Shown here one piece after another: positions 1 to 12,507 of a stretch of DNA of 64,000 bases (its first letter is position 1; every line of letters starts with the position of its first letter). The DNA is taken from contig CM062805.1 of NCBI GenBank assembly GCA_031772625.1, positions 515,138,102 to 515,202,101 on the forward strand, in the 5' to 3' direction. The notes beneath the pieces were generated by a model. That model saw nothing but the letters and a program-made list of their open reading frames with translations, had not been told where the DNA came from and searched no databases. This DNA comes from Pinus tabuliformis (lineage: Eukaryota > Streptophyta > Pinopsida > Pinales > Pinaceae). The translations under genes were made by a program, and so were the position numbers.

Positions 1-54
1 TAATCATCTAATCTCTCCCGCAATTCATTAGCCCATCAAGCGGCACGACAATTT
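1..54 (+). mobile_element. 3' end of an Athila/Tat-like LTR (truncated by window edge)
   Basis: The window opens just upstream of a sequence resembling the tRNA-Asp-type primer-binding site of plant Athila/Tat Ty3 elements. The first ~54 bases are therefore inferred to be the end of the 5' LTR. Too little is visible to identify the family or find its start. The orientation agrees with the gag-like reading frame that follows on the same strand. Confidence 0.45.
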
Positions 55-72
55 TGGTGTCGTTGCCGAGGA
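55..72 (+). promoter_or_regulatory. primer-binding site, Athila/Tat type
   Basis: TGGTGTCGTTGCCGAGGA differs at three positions from TGGCGCCGTTGCCGGGGA, the site known from plant Athila-type elements (complementary to tRNA-Asp). Two further partial sites, GGCGACTCCACTT (241-253) and GGTGACTCCACTT (365-377), lie in the leader. They resemble the first half of the TGGCGACTCC-type primer site used by Ogre/Tat relatives. Confidence 0.5.
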
Positions 73-468
73 TATTTTATTCTCGGCGTTTCAACGACAT
101 TTCCTCATCATTCTTCTCATTTTTCTGGCGTCATTTCGTCTCTTCATTTCTCATCATCCTAACTCTCATCATCTCTCTCATCTAATCCTTTCATCTTCAC
201 TTTTTGCACTTGGACATTCCGGTTGGTTTCCTGTTTGGGTGGCGACTCCACTTATTTATTCATTTAATCCCAGATGAGGAGCCCTCCCTGAATATCCATC
301 TGCCTCCATCCACTAACTTTTCGGTTTCACCTTTGGAAACTTTGTGAGAGATTCATGCTTAAGTGGTGACTCCACTTCTTCCATTTCTTACAAGAATTTC
401 TGCTAGAAGCTCGCTTCTTGTAGATGTTTTGGTTTTCTTGAGCAGGGATCTCTCTCTCTGATATCCAT

Positions 469-1956
469 TTGGCCCATCTTTTTCCCGTTAAACAAATCAT
501 CATGGATTTTGACTTGTTTGCTCCTTGTGATTTTACTAATATTCAGGGAGCTCCACATAGTTATTCGTATGTTTTGGGTGAAGTCATCAATGAATTTACT
601 CCTTTTCAAGGTAACAATGCTTTTAATGCCGAAACTCACCTTCAGAATGTCAGCCTCTGTATAAGCAAGTGTCGCCCATATTCTGAATATGAAGATGTGA
701 AGATGAAGATTTTCGTTCATACCTTATCTGGAGATGCTTTAGATTGGTTTGTTAAGTCCCTTGATAACACTTTTGATTCTCTACAATCAATCATTGATGT
801 CTTTGAAGATAGATATGGAGATAAATAAAAGGTCAAAGCGAAAGCTGAAGTAAAGAAAACTATAGAGATTGAAAATAATTTCAAGGAATTAATTCAAATG
901 GTTAAAGGCATACAGTTAAATCAGGCTCAAGTAATCAAGAATGCAGAAGTTAATTGGGCTCAACTTATTAAAGATATGGACCTTAATCAAGCAAGATGAA
1001 CAGTTGATCATGCCAGGGAAATTAATTATATGCAAAGCAAGTTATTAGTCCTAGAGGAAAACATGACAATCATGGAATTCAATCATTCAAATCAAGTGAC
1101 TGCCATAGGAGCAAGTTATCAAAAAGAAATAAGTTGGATTCAGAACAGATTGTCAACTATGGATGAAGAAATGACCATCATGAGATTTCGATTATAATAA
1201 TCAGTTAGCTACCATGCAAGCAAATCATAATAAAGAGATAAACTATATGCAAAACTGCTTCATGGGCATGAAAAAAAAGAATGATAAAATTATAAAAGAC
1301 ATGGAAACTGGTCAGATATGTCTTCAGAATAGGTTATTGACCATGGAGGAAAACCATGCCAAGGAAGTCAATGCTATGAAGGTTGAACACTCTAACCAGA
1401 TGGGTGCCATAGCAATGGAAAATAACAAGTACAGAAATTTCGGCATCAATCAAAGGATGAAAGAAACAAGGAAACATCAACAGATCATAAGCCTCCCTGT
1501 CTGATGCAGCAAGCTCCATCTTATTATGAGGAGGTCATTTGTTCCATTGAAAAGTGGCTAATTGAAGGTGACCCAGATAAAATGGAAATTGATAAGAATC
1601 AGGTTGATGCTTACATGGTTGATCCACCAATCATCACAGATTAGGGTCATAAAGAAGCGTAGGCCACAAAAGTGTTGAACATTCCAAATTTTCCATATGA
1701 GCATTTTTTAGATCAACAAGGAAGTTGTGCGCCGACCACATCATCATCAACATCACAGCCTGCCACAAAGAAAAAGCGCAAGAGAAAGAGAATGAGAAAG
1801 CGGTTTGATCCATCTGATGGCCATGAGCAGCTTGACTTTCGGATAGGAAAAAATCCTACCGTATGCAAGATTGGACATGGCACATCTTCGAAACAACCCA
1901 CAGATTTGCCTGGAAGTAGGCAAATGCTCAGCATGCACTACATTGAACGCATTTGA
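469..1956 (+). pseudogene. Ty3-type gag remnant with coiled-coil repeats and a basic tail
   Basis: The first open stretch (469-828, 119 aa) has the retrotransposon gag pattern: a start of the form F-x-PFQGNN, an alanine/histidine helix, then D-W-F and a final F-x-x-R-Y. It stops at a TAA. The same frame, and then others, continue with Glu/Lys/Asn-rich helical repeats (840-1,504). These contain recurring E-I-N-Y-M-Q and N-R-L-x-T-M units of roughly 60 residues, probably coiled coil. A last stretch (1,672-1,956) has a Ser/Thr linker and a strongly basic run (KKKRKRKRMRKRF) that could bind RNA or be a nuclear signal. No zinc knuckle and no protease, RT or integrase follows. Stops and frameshifts make it non-functional. 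Assignment to Athila/Tat rests on the upstream primer site. Confidence 0.6.
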
Positions 1957-4900
1957 TGCCATGGGGCATCCTTTGTATTGTACTCTTAACTTTACACCCT
2001 TTTATTTCAGTGTTTTATTTTGTAGGTAGATTTATGTTTTTCATGTTATTAGGATAGTTAATAAATGAAGAACTTATATCTTTCATGTGCTTAACGTTAT
2101 ATGATGATTTTTGGATGGACGCTACTTATGTTATCTTGTGTGTGTTGCGTGGATGCAGATTCTAGATTCTCACTTTCCTCTGGTGCAGCAGCGTGTCTCC
2201 AAGTAGAGCCAGATGTTGACCACTACGTGTCAACAACCCATAGCAGTACACCCCCTTTTTTCGCAAAAGGGATAGTGCCTAACCAATGTGTCCGTGTCGT
2301 CTAGCTATCATCATCAACCTGACTTCCATATGTTACGTAAACCCATTATGTATGTGTATAATGTAAATAATCTCAGCATACCCATGTCATGTATGTAACA
2401 ACTTGGGTAAACTTACCTCTCTAGTGACAATCTCCATTCTAGGAGGTTTTTCGTCTCACCAATTCATTTTCGAATAATCGGCATAGTTTTTCTCTCCAAC
2501 CTTACCCCAAAGTTGGAATGGATTTTGTCACTAGGATCTTAGGCGAGTCCTAGTGTTCTAGATCGAGTCTATGTAAAAGTGATTTGGGAATAATCTTAAC
2601 TATTTGGTTAAGTTATTTTATTACAAACTGTTTGGTCTGCTAGATTATATTTGTGTCGCAGAAATGGGTGGTCCATGAAGGTCTTTTACAAATGGGTTTT
2701 CCCCCTTATGATGTAAAAATATGAAAATCATGATGTAAAATGTCTTGAGGGTTGGAAAAATAATTTATACCCTCATAGGTTAATTAATAAAATTTTCTAG
2801 CCAAAAAATAATTAAAATCCTAATCCAGAAATTTAATTAATTCCAGATCCTAGATAAATTTAAATTCTCCAAAAGCAAAATTCGTCGGTCCTTAAAAATT
2901 AAACTTTAAAAGGTCTCGGGACTAAGGTAAATTAATTATTTTGCTAAATTTTAAACCTTTGATCACTAGGGGTTAAGTCAAATTTTTGGAGAAATTAACT
3001 CAAAAAATTTATTTTCCGAGTTAATTAAAATGCATTTAATTAAAAATTTCGAATTTCCCTAAATATTTGAATATTTCGATGGATGAGATTAAAAGAAATT
3101 TTAATCTTCATCAACGGTCGAGATTGCTTTGACGAGGATCACCAGAACTAGCGATTGGAAGATTTATCTTTAAATAAAAAGTCATTTGTCAATTGATCCA
3201 TCCGACCTTTGAGTCGTGTGCTTAGCAAAAAGCTCTTGTGTAATATTTTTCTGGATAATAAAGAAAAACTTTGGGGTTAAGTTTTGTTGGTGTTACTCTT
3301 CATGCGAATACTGTAAGATGTGTTGTTTTCATGCATGATTTTTTCTAAAGTCATTGATGATAGCTTCTAAAGAGTGATTTGAGTACAAGTATCTTGCTCA
3401 GTCGCTGGGGTTTGAATAATAATCTAAATTTTGAACGTAATAGCAAGTATCTCTATTTGTCTGAGTTTTATTATTATTTTCTCGCTCTATTTTTAATGGC
3501 TGGATCGAGTTTTGTAGGGAAATCTTGATTTTAGATCCTCGGGTGTTAGGGGAAGTTTTCAGTTGGACCAACCAACTCCCGATCTGTGTTCCCGGAAGAG
3601 CCTAGCTAAATTAGCTCTGGGCTTATCATAAGATTTTATTGGTGATACACGAAGGGTTTTGAGTTAGCACCTCCTTTAAAATTTAAAAATTTAATTCTTT
3701 GTGTGGCATAATGGTAGATCTGACTGATTAGAGCCTGCAGTTTGTAAATTTTGTAATTATTTTTCTAACGTGGATTTTTTTGGGTTTTAGTTTTTATCAT
3801 TGTATATATCGTTTGAGTGTTTTCTTGTTGTCGTGCAACTACAGATCTGAGGAAGAAATTTGTGTAGAGTCCAAATCTAGGCCCTGGAGGGTAAGATCTA
3901 GATCTCTAGGGTTTATCAACATAATTTTCCAAGGATATTATTCAAATTTTTTGCAGTCCAAGGGTTTGAAAATTTTAAATCTGGAAATTTTTATAAGGGT
4001 TTCAAGGAAATCTGAAGCAAAAGGATTCAACATTTTAATCAGAATTTCTGGAAATGTTTTAAAGGGTTTTCTGGCTACCATTTATCTGTTGACTGAGTTT
4101 TCCGAACTGCTGCCTGGGTTTTCTTTTATTTTTTTTGTTGTAGAAAATTTCAAATTTTTTAAAGAGAACCCTCTATTCCCCCATCCTCCCTTCCTTCCAG
4201 CTCTTCTCCATTTCTGTGGATTCCGAAAACCCTCCATCACTGCAGCCTTCTCTCATTCGCTGTCATTCCAAGCTTCAAAACCCGCAGCCATTTCTCTGTG
4301 CATGTCTGCAAAGTTCGAAGCCCCTCCCGCTGCCATCTCTCCTCTGCGTGAGACTGCAGCGCCATCGTCCTCGCAGACCTGCAATAAACCCTCACTCCAC
4401 CCTTGCCGTCGTTGTTTTCTCCTCCGTCGTCATACCTGCAAGCATATAACTCGTTTTCCTTTTCTTTCTTTTTTGTCTTTATCCTTAGTTTCTTTGTTAG
4501 GGTTGGGTTTCATGAATTCGATTTTTTTTATTTTTTGTTTTTTTTTCTTATTTTGTGGATTTGTTTATTTCTGAGTTAATTTAGATTTCGTTTTATGACT
4601 TTGCACTTTGATTTTTTTAGGTTTATTTTTTGATTTTGTTTATTTATGTTAGGATTTATTTAATTAAATTTTATTTTTATTCTTGACTTTTCAATTTGTT
4701 TTATTTTGATTTTACTTTTTTTTCTTTTGGTTTTGTTTCACATTTTACTTTTATTTTTAATTTCTTTTACTCTTTGATTTTTGTTTTGATTTTGATTTCA
4801 TTTCAAAGCAATCAAAAAAAATTTAAATTTTAAAAAATTTTAAAATTGGGTGATTTTGAAATTGCTAAGGAATTAAATCAAAAGAGGAATTTGAGCTTTT

Positions 4901-5459
4901 ACATTTAAGAAATTTTTATGTGGCCTACGGCCCAAAAAAAATATTAATTTTAATTGAGATCTTTTGATTTGATTTTTGATCACATTAAAAAATTCATTTC
5001 CCACATTAAGTGTTGCTTCATAAGCTTAGCATTTACCTAGGGGATAATTAACATTCAAATTTAAAGTTCCTTGGTGTCTTTCATGTTAAGTGCAAAATTT
5101 TAATTTTAATGGTAGTGATTTCTCTATTTTCAAGTGCAATTAATGTTTTAAAATTCATATTGACTATAGGAGAAGGATAAATTCTTCTAAGATCTGGGAT
5201 TTAATTGCTAGAAAATCTTGCATGATAAAGTTTTGGGCATTGACATTTAATTGTTCATGAGCATCGCTTTGCCACATTTATAAACTGCTCAAGATAACTT
5301 GTTTCCGTTTAGTCTATGGTTAATTGAATATAAAGGCATTGGTCTATAATTATTTTTATTTTGTGGTTGTGTCTTATTTTAATCTATCCATCTCAGTTGA
5401 CCAAGATTTGTTCTAAATTCATCAAGTTGTCCATCTTTAAGTCTCCTAAAACTTGTGTT
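1957..5459. other. AT-rich non-coding stretch, nothing recognised
   Basis: No supported gene. The region is rich in poly-T and TTTTATTTT tracts, especially 4,500-4,820. A pyrimidine-rich, more GC-rich patch lies at 4,160-4,440. The long open frame at 3,780-4,574 reads through T-tracts with Phe/Leu/Ser-rich low complexity and looks accidental. The region could contain the decayed remainder of the upstream Ty3 element, but I see no LTR ends that pair. Confidence 0.5.
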
Positions 5460-5564
5460 TCACAGGCTATTCTCATTCATTCACCTTAGGGACTACCCCC
5501 CTTGACTTGTCTAGGAGAGAGTCTAAACGAAGTAAGGATTAGAGTGATGGCCCTTACTCTGAGC

Positions 5565-5598
5565 GTTGTCGCGGTGCCTAGACACTTTGTGCGACAAC
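5565..5598. repeat. perfect 8-bp inverted repeat with 18-bp loop
   Basis: GTTGTCGC (5,565-5,572) and GCGACAAC (5,591-5,598) are exact reverse complements and could form a hairpin. The sequence GCGACA also occurs at the end of family G copy C (11,461). Function unknown. Confidence 0.5.
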
Positions 5599-6092
5599 AC
5601 ACCCAAATTAAAGCAAATCACAAAGGAACAAAAGGTGCGCCAAAGGAGTGGAAAAAGCATGCTAAAGAAAGAGGTAAATCATGCCTCTGTGATTTCTGCA
5701 TCCTTACATCTATACACTAGGATGTTGGACTTCCATTCACTGGTCACTTAGCTATGGCACCTTGCCCTAAAGTCATTTCCACTATGTTGCCACCATTTTC
5801 ACTCACACCAATGAATTGATGGTCTAACTTGGGACATGTCACTTCCCCTTGGGTTAGAAACACCTAATAAGGTTATCCATCTAACCATCCCTAACATAAG
5901 GAGGTAACTTATTTACATGATTTGATCTAGTTAGACATTTGAAGGTGAGTTGTATGTGAAGTATTATTGTGCCCCCAACATTAGGTGCAATCCACTATGA
6001 TGCATCTATGGCTATTGCACCGAATGATTGCTGATTTTCACTTGATCTTGAGAGGGTTTTGTCAAGTGGCTTTGTCACAGCAACAAAGGCCT

Positions 6093-9000
6093 TGTTACCA
6101 CAAAATCTAGTAGGCCCTAGGGAGGGAAATCCTATAGGACAAAAGGCTAGACTAAGTGCTAACAATGGGGTAATGGTCCACTGTCACCAAAACCAAGGTC
6201 CCCTGCTCTTTACGGACTTCCACCGATGGGATGAGTCTCGGTAGGAAGGAGATCATATAGAATAGATATGCTAGGTATAGGGCATGAAGTGATCAAGCTA
6301 GAGCTCATTCAAAAGAGAGGCTCAATAAAGGTACAAGGCTTCAAGGAAGCAAATTGCTCTCTAAGAAAAGCCCTAAAAATGAAGGCACAAGACCTAGGGT
6401 TTCGAGGTTTTTTTATGGCAATAGGTATTCACAAGGTCAAGGCCCCAGAGAAAAGGGTTCTTGTGATTTACTTCAACAAGTACTAAGCTGAGGCAACCTT
6501 TAAGGAAGTCCACAAGTTGAGGGAGAACCTAAGGTTTCCCTCCTAGGGCAAGATATTTTATGGATGAAACTCGAGTGGATGCCCACCAAACTTGGACCAT
6601 AGGTATCCTAGACCCTAAGCTTTTAGGTTCTCAAATTCTCAAAAAATCTCCTCCCTAAAATTTCACTACAAGCCCTAGATTTTCGCCCTAGCCTTAAAGG
6701 ACCGAATTTTAAGAGGAAAAATTATGGATGAACAATAGAGATAACCACCAAGGACTTGGATTAATGCCTTGCCCTTTGGGCACATGGAGTCTTAGGATGT
6801 TCAATATGAGCTAAATCGTCTCTATGGAGGCTTAAAAATGATTCCCTATGTACCACGTTTAAGCATTTACCCACTTCAAAGATAATGGAATTTCATGGAG
6901 AGTTCAAGATTTCCTCCACTGGGAATATTCATTACATATCATACATTGAATAGCATATGCAATACTCAACTAAAAAGCCTTCCAAAATTAATTTTCAATA
7001 ATTAGGGCACAAATTACAGTTAGCACATTCTAGAAGCAACAATTCCATACATTAAACACATTCAATAGAAAATTTTCATCAACATTAAGCACTTACAAGA
7101 TGACATGCAATATATCCATCCAAGATACAAGAAATAGCTCCAAAGAAGAAATGTGAATTAGCTCCAAATGCAAAATGCATTCTAAGAGATTCTCTAATAG
7201 CCAAAGAAAAAAGTGTGAGTTCTTTCAAGAGATCCAATCCAAGTGTGATGATGATGAGTAGCTCAAATGAGCTCTCATCTATTTATACATGATTTACTAA
7301 GTTGAATTAAGCCTATAAGCCCCACAACATTATGAAATGGGCAAGATACATCCCTTTGTTATAAGCCAACCAAGTAGCTTGATGAGAATATGAATTAGCC
7401 ATCCAATCCAAAATGACAATGTCATGTTGATGTAGGGTCGTTGGAAGGCAACGTTGTGTCCTCTTTGTGCCAAAATGTGTGAGGGATCCATAAATATTAA
7501 ACTAGGGGATGACCCCTAACTCTTTGTGCAAATCATCATATGGGCTCCAATTTTGTGTTTAAGGCACAAGAGCTAGTCTCATGGGTCTCTTGGTGATGCA
7601 ATAGCCTTTAATGCTCCAATACTGAGGGCTTTGACGATGGTGCTTGCCCTCCCATGTCTCAAGGAGTGACACAAACCTCCTCTGGGCATTGGATCAACTG
7701 CCACTCCACGTGGTAAATGGTAAGCCGGTTGGGGCAAATTGATCCAAGTGCATCATCTCATGAATAATGTGGGGCAATGAGCAAACTATTGGGGGTGTTG
7801 AAGGTGTTCATGGTGTGAAATGATGCTTTGCACATGATGGGAGTACCATGGCTCTCACACTTCACCTGGAGGTGAAGATATGATCCACTGGTGGGCTTCA
7901 GCCCCAATTAAGTTGCCCAACCCATGATGAAACCACCTGCTAATCACATATAATGTCCAGTGTTGCATCCTCACCATTAGGTACAATAATTCGTTAGTGC
8001 ATCTAAGTGAACCAAACTTGTTAATCAAGGGCACATTGAGACTTCATATGGGGCTTCCCTTCCAAATTTGGGGCTTTGATCTCAAAGTAGTGTTACCTCC
8101 CTATGTAGGAGTGGTTAATAAACAACCCTATTTAATGTCCCCGGCCCCTAAGGGGAAAGGCAGGTCCTTGGTACATCCTCCAATTTGGTCATAGGGGTCT
8201 CAAGGCCAAATGCCATGGGCTCAAGGACAACAATGATGAGGGACGTCTACATATTGGGTGTATAGATGTAGGAGGGAGCAATCATGGATACATGAGTTAC
8301 CTCGACCTTTGTTTTCCCACCCCTCTTTATTTTCCTTTGCCTTTTCTTGATTTTTCTTTGTATTATAGCTCGAGACTCCAAGAAATGAGAACATGCAATG
8401 TATGATGTAGAGCAGTTATTACCTCTCTATGTAGGAGTGGTTAATAAACAACCCTATTAAGTGTTCCCGACCCCTAAGGGGAAAGACAGGTCCTTGGTAC
8501 ACCCTTCAATTAATAGGTGGCATATGAATGATGATGCAATGGATGGGGTCATAGGGGTCTCAAGGTCAAATGTCATGGGCTCAAGGATAGCAATGATGAG
8601 GGATGTCTACATATTGGGTGTATAGATGTAGGTGGGAGCAATCATGGATACATGAGTTACCTCGGCCTTTGTTTTTCCACCCCTTTATTTTCCTTTTGCC
8701 TTTTCTTGATTTTTCTTTGTATTATAGCTCGGGACTCCAAGAAATGAGAACATGCCATGTGTGATGTAAAGCAGTTATTACCCCCTTTAGGTGGGGCATT
8801 TCATCGCAAGCCATTGGTTGGACGTAGATGGGTTCATTAATGATGTGGGGGCACTCACGGGACCCCTAAGAACCAAGGTGATGGCCATGATAAGGGGTAG
8901 AGCTTGTGTTTTTCCTTTTGCCCATGTGTTGATTAATGTCCCAACCATCTTTTGCATTTTACAATATTCTTTTCTTTTGTTTTTTGCTTATGGCCATAAT

Positions 9001-9596
9001 ATGCTTTTAACCTTTTTTAAACTGCATCAACCTCTGGGGCAACGTTTCCAGGCCTGACTCAAATATGTGGACAAGGGAAGTGCCAGTGCCTTATGGACCC
9101 AGAGAAGGAGAATGATGAAATAAGTGTTGTAATGTGCGGAGGGGAGTGAAAAGTGTGGAACGAGAAAACAAGACCACACTACCAAAATCAAGGTTTCCCA
9201 AGTAGTGCTCTTCCTAAAACCATAGGTCAATAGGGGAGATCCCACGGGACTAGGATTGAGGATTAACCCCCCATTTAAGGTGAGGGAACAAAACCACAGT
9301 CAAAGCCCTTTCTTCTTACAAGTCACCCAATAATCCATGCCCAAAATGCCTAAGAAAAGCAAGCATAAGCACCCGATTGCATAATGAAAAACATACCTTT
9401 TGGGTTGGATTGCTCACCTTCTAACATATGCTCCTAATAGATGGGCGAGGGGACATATGACGGATGCAAGGAGCAGAGATCAAATGGCCCAATGTATCGG
9501 CTACACTAGTGGTTGTCAAGGGTTGTTGGTTGTCAGCTGAAGAGATAACTACGAGAAAATTTCTCCTATGGGGTCACCCACTTGTGGTGGGTAACA
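6093..9596 (-). mobile_element. Family G large solo LTR, copy A
   Basis: On the minus strand the element begins TGTTACCCACCAC (at 9,596) and ends TTTTGTGGTAACA (at 6,093). This gives the TG...CA ends of an LTR with short inverted termini TGTTACC/GGTAACA. The flanks carry a near-duplicate GGCCT (6,088-6,092) and GGTCT (9,597-9,601), one transition apart, as expected of an aged 5-bp target-site duplication. It is ~3.5 kb, has no recognisable protein, and is homologous along its length to copy B in inverse orientation. A TATA-type box (TATAAATAGATGAGAG on the minus strand) lies near 7,285. It carries an internal duplication (8,093-8,777) absent from copy B. Superfamily undetermined; a very long Ty3-type LTR is the best guess. 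Confidence 0.7.
8093..8777. repeat. two-copy tandem duplication inside family G copy A
   Basis: Copy 1 (8,093-8,418, 326 bp) and copy 2 (8,419-8,777, 359 bp) both start TTACCTC-CTATGTAGG and end in GCAGTTA. They share many blocks, such as GTTAATAAACAACCCTATT and CTTGATTTTTCTTTGTATTA. Copy 2 has an extra stretch of ~36 bp (8,512-8,547) absent from copy 1. Homologous sequence appears once in family G copy B, so the duplication arose in this copy or sub-family. Confidence 0.9.
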
Positions 9597-11699
9597 GGTC
9601 TATTGAGAGATGATTATCCTCTTTTCTTAGCAACATTGCAGAGGCCATTTTACACATTCCAGAGAGAGGATGTGACCTTGTTGATGCATTGTAGCCTATC
9701 CTAAGCAGAGTGTTAAGCTACTTGATGACCCCACATGGTACTTGACACTCTAAGGTACCCTAGCTGCCGAGATGCTAAGCCCATAAAGCTTGGTGTTGCA
9801 GATATTGATGATGTGCCCAGTGAATCCAAGACACCCATCGATTAGCCTTAACGTTGCTTAAAGGGTGTTTCCTATTTCGAGGCTTGGATGATGATGGTCA
9901 TTTTTGAGATGACATGGGAGGATTTGCACATCACTTATTAGCCCCAACGCTTGAATAGGAGAGTGTCGTATCACCCCTCTTTCCCTTTAGAGAGTGATGT
10001 TGGGCACCATGGAGATGACGTCTTGGTATGGAGACACTTTAGAGGCATGACCATGATCTTAGAGCTACATCTTGGAGTATGGAGCACTCATTAGCCCACA
10101 TGACACTCACTTGTGGCATTTAGAGCTCATTTGGAGGATGACGTCATAGTGGAGGAGGTCTTTCTCCCACATGTGTGGGCATTTATGGCATTTTATGTTA
10201 TGTTTTTGAGCTATGAGGTTGGCTTGTAACCTCTCTCTTGTAGAACACTCAAAGTAAACTTGTAATTAGGGCTTGTTACTTGTATTATTGTAGAAATGAG
10301 TGGAATAAGTCTCATATAAATAGAAATTCCCCTCATTTCAACTTTTCATAATCAGACATTCTATTATTTTCCTCTACAAGAGAGTGTGAGCTAGTCTTTT
10401 CACTACTATGGGCAAGATGTGATCTTTTGTGGTGCAACTTTCTTGTGGAATCGATTTTTGCATGGAGATGTTATACTCGAATTGAAAGAAGTGCTTTCCT
10501 TAGAGGATTTGTAAGTTGAACACTTTATCACTAATATTTTGCATGTTGAATTTACGAAATAGGGCTTCTATTTCTGCCATGACTACATGCTTAAATATTG
10601 TTGGAATCTTGTTACATTATTGCATGTAAAATTATTTTCATTAAGGCTTATAGGGGAGATCCAAACGTGCATGCCTATATTTAATTTCTCCACTCACAAG
10701 AAAAATAGTTAGGGTTTTAAAAGTGGATGTCCCAGCCATCCCCCTTACTCCATCAAAGTCTTTCCCTTGAATTTTAACCATAAAAGACTCCATGAAACCC
10801 TAGTAGGATAAGGCACTAATTGTTGGTGTGTTAATCTACTCTCTCCCCCTAGATGTCTAGGGTTTGCCACTAGGGTTTCTAGGGCATATTTATGCATAAA
10901 AGTGAAATTAGTGTGGATGTTTGTGGCTCATAAATTAGGATTTGCATCTAAAAATTGTGTAAAGGAAAAATCTAGCACAATACATGGCGGATACCTTCTA
11001 TTTAGGGCCCACATCACCTTCTTTTTGTTGTTTATGCATACCTAACAGCCACAAAAATAAATTCCCTAGCCTAATCCAAGTCTCTATTGGAAGATCTTTG
11101 ATCCTTTGTTGTTGAATATCATTGAAGATAGTTTATTGGGTTGTTATATGGCAAACCCTAACTTATAGCAGCCTTGTCTTTGGTCTAGGCATAGAGTATT
11201 TGAACCCTAGTATAGAATATCTAGGCCTTTCTAGGCCTTGCTGGTACTCTAACCAATATTATAGACCTCTTATTCATCACCTTGAGCCATAGCATTAGAA
11301 TATCTTTTAGGTGATCTAGGGAAGCCTCCCTTGTGGTTAATTACCACTAAAGAGCAGGAGAAAGGTTGTTGAGGTGACAATGGAAACCCTTTCTCTTGTT
11401 GCCATAAGGTCTGGCCCCACCCAGTGAGGCTTTGCACTGGACCTACTAGTTTTTGCGACAATGAGTAGGACTATAGCATTTCCACTAGATTGCACAATAA
11501 TGAATTTGCATCAAATGAATTGTTATTGTTGGGATTTTATCATATTACATTTATGTTTTATAATTTTAGAGATGGAGACCCCTATGCTAGGGACCTCGAT
11601 GTCTCCCCATCCCCCTTGAATTTTTCTAAAATTTGTGGGTGCTTCCACACATCCCCCTAGTGTGTCTCCCAACTCTCATGCTCCCTCGTCTCAGAAGCT

Positions 11700-12495
11700 T
11701 GGTGGAACATAGAAATTTCTTAAGTCTTGTAGTTGAAAGAACGCCAAACTTGTGACTTGAATCTATTGATGATGGTAACATCAGACAAGTACTTCTGCAC
11801 CGGTCTAAGTATCTAGACCTGTGGAATTCGTCTAAAGATCCTTTAACCTTAGCAATTACTTTAAATAAAGTAATTTCCTTTATAAGAAAAAGTGAATTAA
11901 TCTAATGGAATGCATAGGTTATTTGCATAGTGAATTAAATGAATCTCAACCATTGATCTCAAGTGAAATTGAGATATTCTCAGCCGTCAATCACTTTGGA
12001 GATTAGGGTTATGGATTTTGTCAACAAATTGAAACTTATAAAAGGAAGGCTTGGCTAAGGGAAAAGACACATCAAGTGAGCACAGCACAATGAAATAATG
12101 AGATCACAGTGATTGTGTGGGCAAGGACATTCGTCCAAGTGTGTAGGGTTCAAAAGAAGAAGAAAAAGGGGCAGCAAGATCGAAGGACAGATTTTGAGGG
12201 TTTGATCAGCTCAAAATATTCCAGGTTTTGTTATTTGTATTTTTCCTCAAATAGCCATTTTCCCAATAAGGAAGCCTTTGTATGCGAAAGAGAAGAAATA
12301 ATGGATTAGAAGGACAGAATTTATGAGAGTGCATGTGTATGAGAACAGTGTTATTTTTTGCTTCCATTGTTTAACTTTTATTTACATATTAAAATATCAG
12401 CAATGCTTTTATTAGTAGATTTGCAATTAATTAATTTACATCAAGGTATTTACTAGAGAATAAATTACCTGTAGCTAAAGTTTGCAAAATTAACT
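11700..12495 (+). mobile_element. Copia-type LTR (solo or 5' LTR), start uncertain
   Basis: The right end abuts a primer-binding site. A TATA box (TATAAAA, 12,037-12,043) follows a block CAATCACTTTGGAGATTAGG, which closely matches the LTR at 38,760-38,820 and shows the two belong to one family. The left boundary is not clear. No gag or pol was found after the primer site, so this is a solo or heavily deleted element. Confidence 0.55.
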
Positions 12496-12507
12496 TGGTA
12501 TCAAAGC
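12496..12507 (+). promoter_or_regulatory. tRNA-iMet-type primer-binding site
   Basis: TGGTATCAAAGC differs by one base from the TGGTATCAGAGC site that plant Copia elements use to prime reverse transcription from initiator tRNA-Met. It immediately follows the LTR end. Confidence 0.65.

Larger units (their letters stand above)
5460..11461 (+). mobile_element. Family G large LTR, copy C (interrupted by copy A)
   Basis: Two segments (5,460-6,092 and 9,602-11,461) match the plus-oriented copy B at 30,736-35,827. Around 5,820-5,880 the pattern (GACATGTCAC, then a CCTAATAAGG-like block) matches 31,800-31,860. Around 11,320-11,461 the block ending CCTACTAGTTTTTGCGACA matches 35,700-35,827. A TATA-type box (TATAAATAG) lies near 10,314, about 1.15 kb before the end, as in the other copies. 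No protein is encoded. The left limit is uncertain, because homology fades near 5,460. The call as a retroelement LTR rests on the family, not on this copy's own flanks. Confidence 0.5.

Noticed and set aside
3780..4574. 264-codon open frame on the plus strand
   Set aside because: Phe/Leu/Ser-rich low complexity produced by T-tracts, no domain pattern, and no supported exon structure.
5565..5598. hairpin considered as an LTR boundary or terminator
   Set aside because: The flanks give no target duplication with the copy C end, and homology to family G continues left of it, so no boundary is supported.
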